In this document: piece after piece, positions 46,970 to 55,721 of the stretch
Numbering within the stretch: the stretch's first letter is position 1
How the letters are laid out: each line of letters opens with the position of its first letter
Source of the DNA: Oscillospiraceae bacterium
Lineage (GTDB): Bacteria; Bacillota; Clostridia; Oscillospirales; Oscillospiraceae
Assembly: GCA_009780175.1 (NCBI GenBank)
Contig: WRAO01000013.1
Location: 1-64,000, forward strand
Direction: 5' to 3'
DNA length: 64,000 nt
Notes under the pieces: model-generated
Databases searched by the model: none
Seen by the model: only the letters and a program-made list of their open reading frames with translations
What the model was told of the DNA's origin: nothing
Made by a program: the position numbers and the translations under genes

Positions 46970-48754
46970 ATGGAACAGGAATACATCCGCCTCGCCGTCG
47001 GCATCCCCCGCGTAACTTTAGCCGACTGTGAACAAAACCGAGCGACTATCACAACCCTGATCGACGAGGCCATATCCAAACAAGTCGATATCCTCGTCCT
47101 CCCCGAACTCTCCCTCACCGGCGCCACCTGCGGCGACCTATTCTTCCAATCCACCCTGCTAACAGCGGCCGAACGGGCCTTAGCCTCGCTCATCGCCCAC
47201 ACAGCCGGAAGTTCCATCCTAGTCGCCGTAGGCCTGCCTGCCCTGGCAGATACAGAACACCTAAACTGCGCCGCCCTCATTCAAGGCGGCAAGCTCCTCG
47301 GCATCGTCCCCAAAGCCACCTTCCCAAACCGCTTCTCCCCAGCTACCCCCTACACAAAACCAGAAATCACCCTAGCGGGTGTTACCGTCCCCTTCGGCAA
47401 ACACCTCCTCTTCCCCTGCCCCAAATACCCCACCCACACCGTAGCAATCGAAACTGACCAAACCCAAACCGCCACCATCTACCTCAACCTTACCGCCACC
47501 CCCGAACAAATCGGCCAGGCCACAGCCCGCCGCAACACCCTCGCCGCCCAATCCGCCGACCGCAGCGCCGCCATCGCCTACGCCGGCGCGGGCCACGGCG
47601 AATCCACCACCGACGCCGTCTACTCTGGCCACGGCCTAATCGCCGCCAACGGTCAAATCCACACCGAAACCCAACGTTTCACCCCCCACACCCAACTCAT
47701 CCACCATGATATCAACCTCAACGCCCTTTCCGTAAGGGACGGCGTCCTCGACATCCCGTTCTCTAACTCCCCCGCCACCCCGCACCCCACCATGCCCTTC
47801 TTCCCCCCCGGCCCCCTAGATGACCACTGCCAAGAAATCTTCACCCTCCAAACCGTGGCTCTCAAACACCGCCTAGAATCCAGCGGCTGCAAAACCGCCA
47901 TCCTCGGCGTCTCCGGCGGCCTAGACTCCACCCTCGCCCTCCTCGTAGCCAAAAACGCGGGAGACGTTCTAGGCGTCTCCATGCCCGGCTTCGGCACCAC
48001 AGCCCGCACCCGCGAGCTCGCCCGCCAACTGATGGACGCCCTCAACGTCCCCCACCGCGAAATCGACATCCAAGCCGCCTGCCTCCAACACTTCGCCGAC
48101 ATCGGACACGACCCGTCCGTCCAAAATATCGTCTATGAGAACACCCAAGCCCGCGAGCGCACCCAGATCCTCATGGACCTCGCCAACCAGACCGGCGGCC
48201 TCGTCGTCGGCACCGGCAACCTCTCCGAAATCGCCCTCGGCTGGTCCACTTACGGCGGCGACCATATGAGCATGTACGCCGTCAACGCCGGCCTCCCCAA
48301 AACCATTCTCCGCGCCGTAGTAACCTGGCTGGCAGATGCTCAGTATTACGGCCCAACCGTCTCCGTCCTCCTCCAAAACATCCTCAACACCCCCATCAGC
48401 CCCGAACTCCTCCCGCCGGACCAAAGCGGCAGCATCACGCAAAAAACCGAGTCCCTCATCGGCCCCTACGCCCTGCACGATTTCTTCCTCTACTACGTCA
48501 TCCGCCACGGCTACCCTCCGGCAAACATCCTCACCCTCGCCGAATCAGCCTTCGCGGACACCTACAACCGCTCCACCATCCTCCGCTGGCTCAACCTCTT
48601 CTACCGCCGCTTCTTCACCCAACAGTTCAAACGCTCCTGCATGCCAGACGGCCCCCAAATCGGCCCCATCTCCCTCAGCCCCCGCACCGCCTGGCACATG
48701 CCCAGCGACGCCCTCTACACCGAATGGCAACGCGAACTAGATCGCCTTTTGTAG
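46970..48754 (+). CDS. nadE: NAD+ synthetase with apparently inactive glutaminase domain
   Basis: A 594-residue protein of the glutamine-dependent type. The N-terminal nitrilase domain keeps E46 (LVLPELSLTG) and K115 (IVPKATFPN), but the block that normally carries the nucleophile (VEICED...P.PPS..ALAGAT) is missing. The sequence runs PTHTVAIETDQTQTATIYLNL, with no cysteine there and about 15 residues fewer. The C-terminal synthetase domain looks intact (GVSGGLDSTLAL, GTGNLSEIALGWSTYGGD). I infer use of free ammonia. The ATG follows AAGGAG. The TAG stop lies in the head of an R4 repeat. Confidence 0.9.
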   Translation: MEQEYIRLAVGIPRVTLADCEQNRATITTLIDEAISKQVDILVLPELSLTGATCGDLFFQSTLLTAAERALASLIAHTAGSSILVAVGLPALADTEHLNCAALIQGGKLLGIVPKATFPNRFSPATPYTKPEITLAGVTVPFGKHLLFPCPKYPTHTVAIETDQTQTATIYLNLTATPEQIGQATARRNTLAAQSADRSAAIAYAGAGHGESTTDAVYSGHGLIAANGQIHTETQRFTPHTQLIHHDINLNALSVRDGVLDIPFSNSPATPHPTMPFFPPGPLDDHCQEIFTLQTVALKHRLESSGCKTAILGVSGGLDSTLALLVAKNAGDVLGVSMPGFGTTARTRELARQLMDALNVPHREIDIQAACLQHFADIGHDPSVQNIVYENTQARERTQILMDLANQTGGLVVGTGNLSEIALGWSTYGGDHMSMYAVNAGLPKTILRAVVTWLADAQYYGPTVSVLLQNILNTPISPELLPPDQSGSITQKTESLIGPYALHDFFLYYVIRHGYPPANILTLAESAFADTYNRSTILRWLNLFYRRFFTQQFKRSCMPDGPQIGPISLSPRTAWHMPSDALYTEWQRELDRLL

Positions 48755-48805
48755 GGGCGCGCATTGCGTCTGACGCAGTGCGATATTCGGCCAATGGCGC
48801 GCCCC
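48751..48805 (+). repeat. R4 repeat carrying the nadE stop codon
   Basis: GTAGGGGCGCGCATTG begins at the stop codon (TAG 48752-48754) and pairs with CAATGGCGCGCCCC at 48792-48805. An inner TGCGTC.TGACGCA hairpin makes it a two-stem element. Confidence 0.75.
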
Positions 48806-48897
48806 AACAACGTCAATCCCCCTTGTCGATCCCGCTTTGACCAAGGGGGATTTCTCACGCCCCAACCCATTCTAATCCAATTCTAATCTAAAAAACC

Positions 48898-48928
48898 TTG
48901 TTCATGACCCAGGGTCACATGTTACACT
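48898..48928 (+). promoter_or_regulatory. MerR-type promoter with 19-bp spacer and central dyad
   Basis: TTGTTC (48898-48903) and TACACT (48923-48928) are 19 bp apart, the over-long spacing typical of MerR-activated promoters. The dyad TGACCC-A-GGGTCA (48905-48917) lies inside the spacer. It precedes the merR-like gene, implying autoregulation and control of the ABC transporter genes. Confidence 0.8.
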
Positions 48929-48952
48929 GCCTTCTAGCAAAGGGGGCTGCAC

Positions 48953-49762
48953 ATGGAAAAACACAGAGCCATTCCAAACGGCTACATGACCGTAGGCGAG
49001 GTCGCCAAAAAGATGAACACCACCGTCCGCACGCTGCAATACTACGACAAAGAGGGCCTCCTCTCTCCCTCAGCCGAGAGCGAAGGCGGACGCAGACTCT
49101 ACACCGACAAAGACGTCCTCCACCTCTACCAAATCCTATCGCTGAAATCTCTGGGCTTTTCCCTAAGCGACATCAAAAACCGCCTCATCACCCTCGAATC
49201 TCCGACCGACGTGGCAAACATGCTCACCGAGCAAGCGTCCGCGCTCAGAGAACAGGTGGATACCTTGTCAGACTCCCTAGAAGCGATCGAGGCGCTCAAA
49301 GTGGAAGTGCTGCAAATGCAGTCGGTCAATTTCAGAAAATACGCCGACATCATCTCAAGTTTGCGGCGGAAGAATGAGATGTACTGGGCCATCAAACATT
49401 TCGACGATCACCTCCTAGACCGCGTACGGGACCGCTTCCAAGCCATCGGCAGCGACCTCGGCATCCCCGAGACACAAGCCCGCCTCCACAAAGAGGCGCT
49501 TCGGCTCCAAGCGGCTGGTGTCCCGCCGGAGAGCGAAACAGGCCAAGCCCTCGCCGCGGAGTTCTGGGACATGATTACCACATTCACCGACGGCGATATC
49601 TCCCTGCTGTCCACCATGCAAGACGTCGAAAAAAACATGGCCGCCCACTGGACCGAAATGCAGAAGCAACAATATGAACAAGCCAATCACTATCTCCAAA
49701 TAGCCCTAGACACCTATTTCCAGACCATCAACTACAACCCATTTGAGGAGGCACAACCATGA
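48953..49762 (+). CDS. MerR-family regulator with long effector domain
   Basis: A 269-residue regulator. The N-terminal winged helix (MTVGEVAKKMNTTVRTLQYYDKEGLL) is a clear MerR domain, followed by the dimerising coiled coil (about 85-125). The C-terminal 140 residues resemble TipAS-type drug-sensing domains (DMITTFTDGDISLLSTMQDV). It probably binds a hydrophobic drug or peptide and activates the operon from the 19-bp-spacer promoter upstream. The stop overlaps the ABC ATPase start by 4 nt. Confidence 0.88.
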   Translation: MEKHRAIPNGYMTVGEVAKKMNTTVRTLQYYDKEGLLSPSAESEGGRRLYTDKDVLHLYQILSLKSLGFSLSDIKNRLITLESPTDVANMLTEQASALREQVDTLSDSLEAIEALKVEVLQMQSVNFRKYADIISSLRRKNEMYWAIKHFDDHLLDRVRDRFQAIGSDLGIPETQARLHKEALRLQAAGVPPESETGQALAAEFWDMITTFTDGDISLLSTMQDVEKNMAAHWTEMQKQQYEQANHYLQIALDTYFQTINYNPFEEAQP

Positions 49763-50457
49763 TCCAAATGACCAACATCATGAAACGCTTCGGCGACAAA
49801 ACCGTGCTCAGCGACGTGAATTTCCACGTCGAGGGGGGCGAAATCTTCGGCCTAATCGGCCCCTCCGGCTCCGGTAAAACGACCATCATCAACATCCTAA
49901 CCGGCCAATTCCCCCCAGACAGCGGCAAATACCAAGTCGGCGCGACCTCCAAACAAATCGGCCTCATGCTAGAGGAAGACGGCCTCTACAGCCGTCTAAC
50001 CACGGCGGAAAACCTAAACCTCTTCGCCGGCATCTACGGCGTGCCGAAAAGCAAGGTCCAAAGAGCGCTCCGCAACGTCGGCCTCGGCAACGACCTCAAA
50101 ACCCCCGTCGCCAAACTCTCCAAAGGCATGCGCCAACGCCTCGTGCTAGCCAGAGCCATCCTCCACGACCCCAAAATCCTCTTCCTCGACGAGCCCACCT
50201 CCGCCCTAGATCCCGGCACCGCGCGCGGCATCCATAAGCTCATCCTCAGCCTCCGCGACCAAGGCGCCACCATCTTCCTCACCACGCACAACATGGAAGA
50301 GGCCGTAGACCTCTGCGACCACGTCGCCCTCCTCCACCAAGGCAAAATCGTCGAACACGGCAGTCCGAAAGCAATCTGTGAAAAACATAATTCCTACAAG
50401 ACCGTACCCGACCTCGGGTCTGTCTTCCTAAAAATGACGGGGGTAACAGTAGAATGA
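49759..50457 (+). CDS. ABC transporter ATP-binding protein
   Basis: A 232-residue ATPase. Walker A is GPSGSGKTT, the signature LSKGMRQRL, Walker B ILFLDEPTSALDP, and the switch histidine TTHN. With the following ABC-2 permease it should form a drug or lantibiotic exporter under MerR control. Its start overlaps merR and its stop overlaps the permease start, giving translational coupling throughout. Confidence 0.92.
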   Translation: MIQMTNIMKRFGDKTVLSDVNFHVEGGEIFGLIGPSGSGKTTIINILTGQFPPDSGKYQVGATSKQIGLMLEEDGLYSRLTTAENLNLFAGIYGVPKSKVQRALRNVGLGNDLKTPVAKLSKGMRQRLVLARAILHDPKILFLDEPTSALDPGTARGIHKLILSLRDQGATIFLTTHNMEEAVDLCDHVALLHQGKIVEHGSPKAICEKHNSYKTVPDLGSVFLKMTGVTVE

Positions 50458-51134
50458 GTGCAGCAAAAGCAATTTTCGTCAGACAATTAAATGACTTCTC
50501 CAAAAACATGTCCGTCTCCATGATGTATATCATATGGCCCGGCCTCGCGTTCCTGATGTCCTACCTCATGGGCGAATACGGCGCGGCGCAAGTCGCCATG
50601 TTCGCCGGCATGTTCGTCGGCAGCACCCCCATGATCGCCATCGCTAACACCGTCGCGGAAGACAACGAATACAAAAGCCTCCGCTTCCTCGTCATGGCCG
50701 GCGTCAAGCCCTGGCAATACCTCTTCGGCCTCACGGCATCCGTGCTCATGATGTCCGCGATCTCCGTCGCCGCCTTCATCCTCATCGGCGACTTCACCGG
50801 CCAGCACCTAACCCAGTTCCTCATCATCTCCGCGATGAGTTGTCTCGCCTCCGCCATCCTAGGCGGCGCGATCGGGATCTTCGCCAAAAACGTCCAACAA
50901 GCCTCGGTAATCTATACCCCCGCCATGATGCTCCTCATGTTCGCGCCCATGCTCTCCATGTTCAACGAAACCATCCAGCGCATCGCCCAGTTCACCTTCT
51001 CCTACCAAGTCCTCCAAATCGTACTTACCCCAGACGGCGACTTCACCCGCGCCCTTATCATCATCACAGGCAACATCGCCGCCCTCCTCGCCTTCTTCAT
51101 CATCGCCTATCACAAAAAGGGCCTCCGAGGTTAA
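50454..51134 (+). CDS. ABC-2 type transporter permease
   Basis: A 226-residue protein with six hydrophobic helices (for example MMYIIWPGLAFLMSYLMGEY, FLIISAMSCLASAILGGAIG, ALIIITGNIAALLAFFIIAY). It has the ABC-2 export-permease layout and no large extracytoplasmic loop. Its start overlaps the ATPase gene by 4 nt. The substrate is unknown; efflux of the compound sensed by the MerR protein is the natural inference. Confidence 0.88.
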   Translation: MSAAKAIFVRQLNDFSKNMSVSMMYIIWPGLAFLMSYLMGEYGAAQVAMFAGMFVGSTPMIAIANTVAEDNEYKSLRFLVMAGVKPWQYLFGLTASVLMMSAISVAAFILIGDFTGQHLTQFLIISAMSCLASAILGGAIGIFAKNVQQASVIYTPAMMLLMFAPMLSMFNETIQRIAQFTFSYQVLQIVLTPDGDFTRALIIITGNIAALLAFFIIAYHKKGLRG

Positions 51135-51151
51135 ACGCGGGATCCTTGCGC

Positions 51152-51196
51152 AATTCAAAAAAAAAGCACGGTATCACAATCTTGTGACGCCGTGCT
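51152..51196. terminator. bidirectional terminator between ABC operon and iminopeptidase
   Basis: AGCACGG/CCGTGCT with an inner TCACAA/TTGTGA stem. The minus strand continues with nine T, making it a strong terminator for the iminopeptidase gene; the plus strand has a shorter U-rich tail. Confidence 0.7.
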
Positions 51197-51212
51197 TCTT
51201 TGTGCCCATTCC

Positions 51213-51293
51213 AGTATCCTTTGGGTACCTCCCGGTACCGTTTAGGTGCCGTTTCGGTATTTTTTAGGTATCGTTTCGGTGCCGTTTGGTATC
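51213..51293. repeat. tandem array of 11-bp units
   Basis: Seven to eight degenerate units of the form GGTRYCGTTTM (10-11 bp period) run head to tail into the stop codon of the iminopeptidase gene. Clear units start at 51234, 51245, 51256, 51267 and 51278. Confidence 0.7.
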
Positions 51294-52227
51294 ATGAAAG
51301 CCCCGCAACAATCCCCTTTACCACCCCAAAAAAGGCCCCCGGTTGATCCGTATCCATCAAATGTCCCGCATCTTCAATCCAATATAGGCCCTTTTTCGGG
51401 GCCTCAATCGTCTCAAAATATGCCGCGGCGACCACGCTCGAAGTCATCTCATCATACCGCCCCACCACATAGTAAACCGGCGCCTGATACACCTTCACAT
51501 TGCGAATATCATACCCAAACAGCACTTCTTCATAAAGTTTTTGATTGAGTAGCTCAATCCCGGCCGCCTGCGCCTCGTCCTCCGCCGTCCAGATCGGGCT
51601 GTTGCCATAAACCTCAAACACGTCGCTCGCCGTAAAGTCGTATTTTAACCCCAACTCACCCAGCATCGCATATGCTTCGAAATATTCCTCCCGGGAAACA
51701 TCAGGAAAGTTATCGTTCACGCAATGAAGCGCCGCAATATCCTCCTGGTCCCCGGCCTCCAAAATCGCCGCCTTCAACCACGCGTACCAACTCCTGCTCT
51801 GCACAGCATCGGCAACCACCTGCCCATACCCAATATACCCCATCACATCTTGCGGATATCTCAGGATATATTGCGTTCCCAGCATAGACCCCCAAGAATG
51901 CCCCAGCAGGAAAATTCTATCTGTCCCATATTTTTCTTTCACATACGCAATCGTCTGTTTCAAATCCTCTAATAAAGTATCCAAAGTGAGACTCTCCGAC
52001 GCGCTCTGATTCCGCAATTGCGTCTTCCCCGCCCCGCGCTGGTCGTAGTAGACCACATTACAAAAATCCAAATACGGCTGCTGATAATAGGCCACATAAG
52101 AATTCGCCAGCCCCGGCCCACCATGCAGCATAATCAGCACGTCTTTGCTCGCATTCGGAATGTGCAAAAAATACTGCGATATCCCGTTAATCAAAACATA
52201 TTCTTCCACAAAGTTTTGCGCCATCAC
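51292..52227 (-). CDS. pip: proline iminopeptidase-like alpha/beta hydrolase
   Basis: A 311-residue alpha/beta hydrolase. HGGPG forms the oxyanion hole, YYDQRGAGKT is the family motif, and GHSWGSMLG carries the nucleophilic serine; the acid and histidine are near VVGRYDEMT and EDAGHLMD. It releases N-terminal proline from peptides. Its 3' end runs into an 11-bp tandem repeat array. Confidence 0.88.
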   Translation of the reverse strand: MMAQNFVEEYVLINGISQYFLHIPNASKDVLIMLHGGPGLANSYVAYYQQPYLDFCNVVYYDQRGAGKTQLRNQSASESLTLDTLLEDLKQTIAYVKEKYGTDRIFLLGHSWGSMLGTQYILRYPQDVMGYIGYGQVVADAVQSRSWYAWLKAAILEAGDQEDIAALHCVNDNFPDVSREEYFEAYAMLGELGLKYDFTASDVFEVYGNSPIWTAEDEAQAAGIELLNQKLYEEVLFGYDIRNVKVYQAPVYYVVGRYDEMTSSVVAAAYFETIEAPKKGLYWIEDAGHLMDTDQPGAFFGVVKGIVAGLS

Positions 52228-52266
52228 AAAAACCTCCTTTGCTCCAGTAACACAAAACGGCGCCCA

Positions 52267-53043
52267 TTACACCGTCATCTGGTCCCGCTCATTATACAAG
52301 GTCCGCGCCCCAAAGAACAGCGCGCAAAACACAGACAAACAAGTCACCGTGCAAATCGCGATAATAATCGCGATCTGGTACAAAATCGCCGTCATCGGCA
52401 TCGTGCCAGACAAAATCTGCCCCGTCATCATCCCCGGCAGGGAGATAATCCCCATACCCAGCATGGAGTTCAGCGTCGGCAAAAGCGCCGTCTCCAAGGC
52501 TCCGTTTACAAAAGGCGTAAGAATTTTTTTCGGCGTCGCACCAAGATTAAGCAAAGTCTCAATCTGCACGCGCTGCGTCTTAATCGTGCTATAAAACGTC
52601 TGGAGCCCCAGGCTCACCCCCGTCATAGCGTTACCGATAATCATCCCGCTGATCGGGATCGTATATTGCGGGTTAAACAAATTAACCCCCACCACAACCA
52701 TCACAAAAAAGCAGACAATCGAAATCCCCGTCAACGCGAGCGAAGCCCCCGCAATCACCTTAAACCGCGGATTGAGCGAAGGATTGCGCTGTAACACCAG
52801 ATAAATCGCAAACCCCGTCATCAGCAAAATATACGCAACCGTAAACAACGGATGCGGATTTTCGAAAATATAGGTCAGAATCAGCCCCGCCAGCACAAGC
52901 TGCGCCGTCATGCGCATACTTGCGACAACCAGCAGCTTCGTCTGGTTAATCTTACACTTCTTCATCACCGCCAGCACAACCAAAAGCAGCACATAAATCA
53001 GCGCAAACTGCCAGAGATTCATCGCAACAATGCCTTGATCCAT
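52267..53043 (-). CDS. fetB: FetB-like iron export ABC permease (UPF0014)
   Basis: A 258-residue membrane protein with about seven helices and the family signatures LLVVASMRMTAQLVLAG and GMIIGNAMTGVSLGL. In E. coli FetAB exports iron and protects against peroxide. It starts adjacent to the ATPase gene stop, as in the typical fetAB pair. Confidence 0.85.
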   Translation of the reverse strand: MDQGIVAMNLWQFALIYVLLLVVLAVMKKCKINQTKLLVVASMRMTAQLVLAGLILTYIFENPHPLFTVAYILLMTGFAIYLVLQRNPSLNPRFKVIAGASLALTGISIVCFFVMVVVGVNLFNPQYTIPISGMIIGNAMTGVSLGLQTFYSTIKTQRVQIETLLNLGATPKKILTPFVNGALETALLPTLNSMLGMGIISLPGMMTGQILSGTMPMTAILYQIAIIIAICTVTCLSVFCALFFGARTLYNERDQMTV

Positions 53044-53669
53044 TACGACGCACCTCCCCCGAGCGTAATCGTCTCCTCCGCAAACCGCGCCGCGAGCGCA
53101 CTGTCATGCGAGACGACAATCAACGTAATCCCAGCCTTTTTGCAATACGCCGTAACCCGCTCCATCAATACTGTTGAGGTGTTGTCGTCCAAAGCGCTGG
53201 TCGGCTCATCCAGCAACAGCACCTTCGGTCCCAGCGACAGGCAAATCGCCAAAAACACCCGCTGCCGCTCCCCACCTGAAAGCAGATTACACACACTATC
53301 TAAGGGAAACGGCCCCGCGCAGAGGTCGAGATAGTGCCGCATCGTCTCCTCACTGGGCGCAGGCAAATCGCGATAAGCGTAATACATCTCAAAATTCTCG
53401 CGAATCGATTTGTCGAACAAATACACCGACTGCCCCACAAGAAGCACCTCTCGCCGCAGCGGAACAGGGTCATACTCCTCAATGGGCTTCCCAAGATAGC
53501 GGACTGTCCCCGCCGTCGCTGAGATCATGCCATTGAGCAGCCGCAGCAAGGTACTCTTTCCCGTACCAGACGCACCCGCCAAAAACGTGACGCGCCCCGC
53601 CTGAATCTCCAGGTCAGAATACGCCGCAAACTCTTGCACTTTCACACCTTCGAGTTGAAATAACATCAA
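53043..53669 (-). CDS. fetA: FetA-like ABC ATPase
   Basis: A 208-residue ATPase: Walker A GASGTGKST, signature LSGGERQRV, Walker B VLLLDEPTSALD, switch VVSHD. Paired with the FetB-like permease. The ATG overlaps the stop of the upstream membrane-protein gene by 4 nt, so all three are translated together. Confidence 0.88.
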   Translation of the reverse strand: MMLFQLEGVKVQEFAAYSDLEIQAGRVTFLAGASGTGKSTLLRLLNGMISATAGTVRYLGKPIEEYDPVPLRREVLLVGQSVYLFDKSIRENFEMYYAYRDLPAPSEETMRHYLDLCAGPFPLDSVCNLLSGGERQRVFLAICLSLGPKVLLLDEPTSALDDNTSTVLMERVTAYCKKAGITLIVVSHDSALAARFAEETITLGGGAS

Positions 53670-54352
53670 TTCACCTTCCGTAAAAGCAGCGTAGATCCGA
53701 GGAACAAAAGCCCCAACCCCGCCGCAAAAAATCCGCCAATAAAGATAGACGTTGTAATAAAGAAGTCATAAGGCACAATGTTGATAAGCAAGTCCACCCG
53801 CGGGTCGAGTTGCCAATAGTCATTATCAAAGAAAATCTCATGGAACACCACAAAAGCGTGATGCCAATTGACCGCAATCGCAATCACCAGCGTAAGAAGG
53901 CCAAAAAACACCGCCGCCGCCCCGATCTGCCAACTCCGCAGCAGATCTCGTATCTGATTCCGCCCCTTGACAAGAAACAGCCCCAGCGTCAACAAAAACA
54001 GCGCAAACAACACATTCCGCACAGCGATCCCGACAACAAAGAGGTCCCAAACATCCACCATATGGCGAATCTCAATCTCGCTGAAAAAATACCGCACTTC
54101 CCCGCCGACCACAGTCTCAATTTGCAAGCCATACTCCCGATCCAGCCGCCCCTGCATATAGCGGATCATGTGCTCTGTCACCTCATGCAAATGCTCCGGC
54201 TCCATATCCACCGCCGCGTAAGTGTCGTTGGCGCTATACTGCCAACGATAAAACCACATGCCAAAGGCAGGCAACTGGATGCCTAGGAATAAGATCAAGG
54301 TAATGAGGCAGATCGCGTTGATAATACCGCTGGCTTTGAGCAGTTTTTTCAT
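53666..54352 (-). CDS. TIGR01906/DUF1461 membrane protein, Lit-like
   Basis: A 228-residue protein with four membrane helices. After the first helix an extracytoplasmic loop leads to EIRHMVDV, and a second conserved patch reads NWHHAFVVFHEIFFDND. Conserved histidines in these two patches match the family containing Lit, the lipoprotein intramolecular acyltransferase of low-GC Gram-positives, as far as I recall. The fold and pattern are clear; the enzymatic role is inferred. It heads an operon with the FetAB-like pair. Confidence 0.7.
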   Translation of the reverse strand: MKKLLKASGIINAICLITLILFLGIQLPAFGMWFYRWQYSANDTYAAVDMEPEHLHEVTEHMIRYMQGRLDREYGLQIETVVGGEVRYFFSEIEIRHMVDVWDLFVVGIAVRNVLFALFLLTLGLFLVKGRNQIRDLLRSWQIGAAAVFFGLLTLVIAIAVNWHHAFVVFHEIFFDNDYWQLDPRVDLLINIVPYDFFITTSIFIGGFFAAGLGLLFLGSTLLLRKVN

Positions 54353-54363
54353 TCCTTATCCCT

Positions 54364-54596
54364 CGTCCTTTTCCGTAAAAAGCTTTTTCGCCGACAAGTG
54401 CATGATAGCACCCTTCGGGTATTGACTCAACTAACCTTTTGCCTTTGGCAAAAGGAAGTTTCGTTCTATGTGCGCCAGAGGCGAAAAATGAGATTCGTCC
54501 CGGGCGGGGCTTTGCCTCGACCGGGACACCTTAGCCCGCCGCGCGATCCGGCCCGCAGGCCGGTTCCTCTTCAAAACGAATGCTTGCATTCGTTTT
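54364..54596 (+). repeat. R3 dispersed repeat, copy 2
   Basis: Same backbone as 43082-43271, but with different stems: GTCCCGG/CCGGGAC (54497-54527) and AAAACGAATGC/GCATTCGTTTT (54573-54596). An additional hairpin occurs near 54435-54463. It fills the gap between the Lit-like gene and ychF and ends next to the ychF stop codon. Confidence 0.7.
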
Positions 54597-54597
54597 G

Positions 54598-55701
54598 CTA
54601 CACATTAAACCGAAACAGAACCACGTCTCCATCTACCATAACATACTCCTTACCCTCCGAGCGAACCAATCCCTTCGCCTTCGCGGCGTTCATATCGCCG
54701 CATGCTTTCAGATCGTCAAAGGCCACGATTTCCGCGCGGATGAAACCGCGCTCAAAATCGGAGTGGATTTTCCCCGCCGCTTGTGGGGCCTTGGTGCCGC
54801 GTGTGATCGTCCACGCTCTAACCTCCTCCGGTCCCGCTGTGAGGAAGGAAATGAGCCCGAGCAGGGTGTAGGAGCACTGAATCAAACGGTCCAATCCAGA
54901 CTGCTCCAGCCCCAACTCCTCCAAAAACATCGACCGCTCTTCTTGCGGGAGTTGGACGATCTCCTGCTCCACCTTCGCCGAAATCGCGAGCACCTGCGCC
55001 CCCTCTTTCGCCGCGTGGGCAACCACCTTGTCAAAATAAGGATTCACGCCCGATTTCCCGGTGAAACTCGCCTCATCCATATTCGCGGCATAAATCACAG
55101 GCTTCGCGCTCAAAAACTCGCTCTGCTGCACCAGTTCAAGGTCTGCGTCTGAGTGCGGCGCAAAGCTCCGCACGGGGAGTCCTTGATCCAAATGGGCAAG
55201 GAGCGCCGTGAACACTTCCAGTTCCCATTTCGCCTGCCGCTCCCCGCTCTTCGCGGTCTTCTGCGCCTTATCCACCCGCCGCTGGACGGATTCCAAGTCG
55301 CTCATAATCAATTCCAGTTCGATAATCCCAATATCCCGGATCGGGTCGGGTCCGCCTTCCACGTGGATGATATTCTCATCGTCAAAACAGCGCACCACAT
55401 GGATAATCGCCGCCGTCTGCCGGATGTGGGACAAAAACTGGTTCCCCAGCCCCTCTCCCGCGTGCGCGCCTTTAACGAGGCCCGCAATATCCACAAACTC
55501 CACCACCGCCGGCGTGACCTTCTTCGGGCTATAAAGCTCCGTCAAAAAAGCCAGCCGCTCATCCGGCACGGATACCGTTCCCACATTGGGGTCAATGGTG
55601 CAAAAGGGATAGTTCGCCGCCTCCGCGTGCTGCGCCTCTGTGATGGCATTGAACAATGTACTCTTGCCCACGTTGGGCAGCCCCACAATACCTAGTTTCA
55701 T
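54598..55701 (-). CDS. ychF: YchF/EngD ribosome-binding ATPase
   Basis: A 366-residue Obg-family NTPase that prefers ATP. G1 is GLPNVGKST, G3 DIAGLVKGAHAGEGLG, with the NMDE variant of G4 (YAANMDEASF), a coiled-coil insertion and a C-terminal TGS domain. The start at 55701 gives the usual length, with AAGGAG 9 nt upstream. An R4-type palindrome lies between it and ftsH. Confidence 0.94.
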   Translation of the reverse strand: MKLGIVGLPNVGKSTLFNAITEAQHAEAANYPFCTIDPNVGTVSVPDERLAFLTELYSPKKVTPAVVEFVDIAGLVKGAHAGEGLGNQFLSHIRQTAAIIHVVRCFDDENIIHVEGGPDPIRDIGIIELELIMSDLESVQRRVDKAQKTAKSGERQAKWELEVFTALLAHLDQGLPVRSFAPHSDADLELVQQSEFLSAKPVIYAANMDEASFTGKSGVNPYFDKVVAHAAKEGAQVLAISAKVEQEIVQLPQEERSMFLEELGLEQSGLDRLIQCSYTLLGLISFLTAGPEEVRAWTITRGTKAPQAAGKIHSDFERGFIRAEIVAFDDLKACGDMNAAKAKGLVRSEGKEYVMVDGDVVLFRFNV

Positions 55702-55721
55702 CTGCTGCATCTCCTTCAAAC

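Noticed and set aside
51213-51293. CRISPR array
   Set aside because: Units are 10-11 bp with no spacers, and no cas genes lie in the window. It is a simple tandem array.
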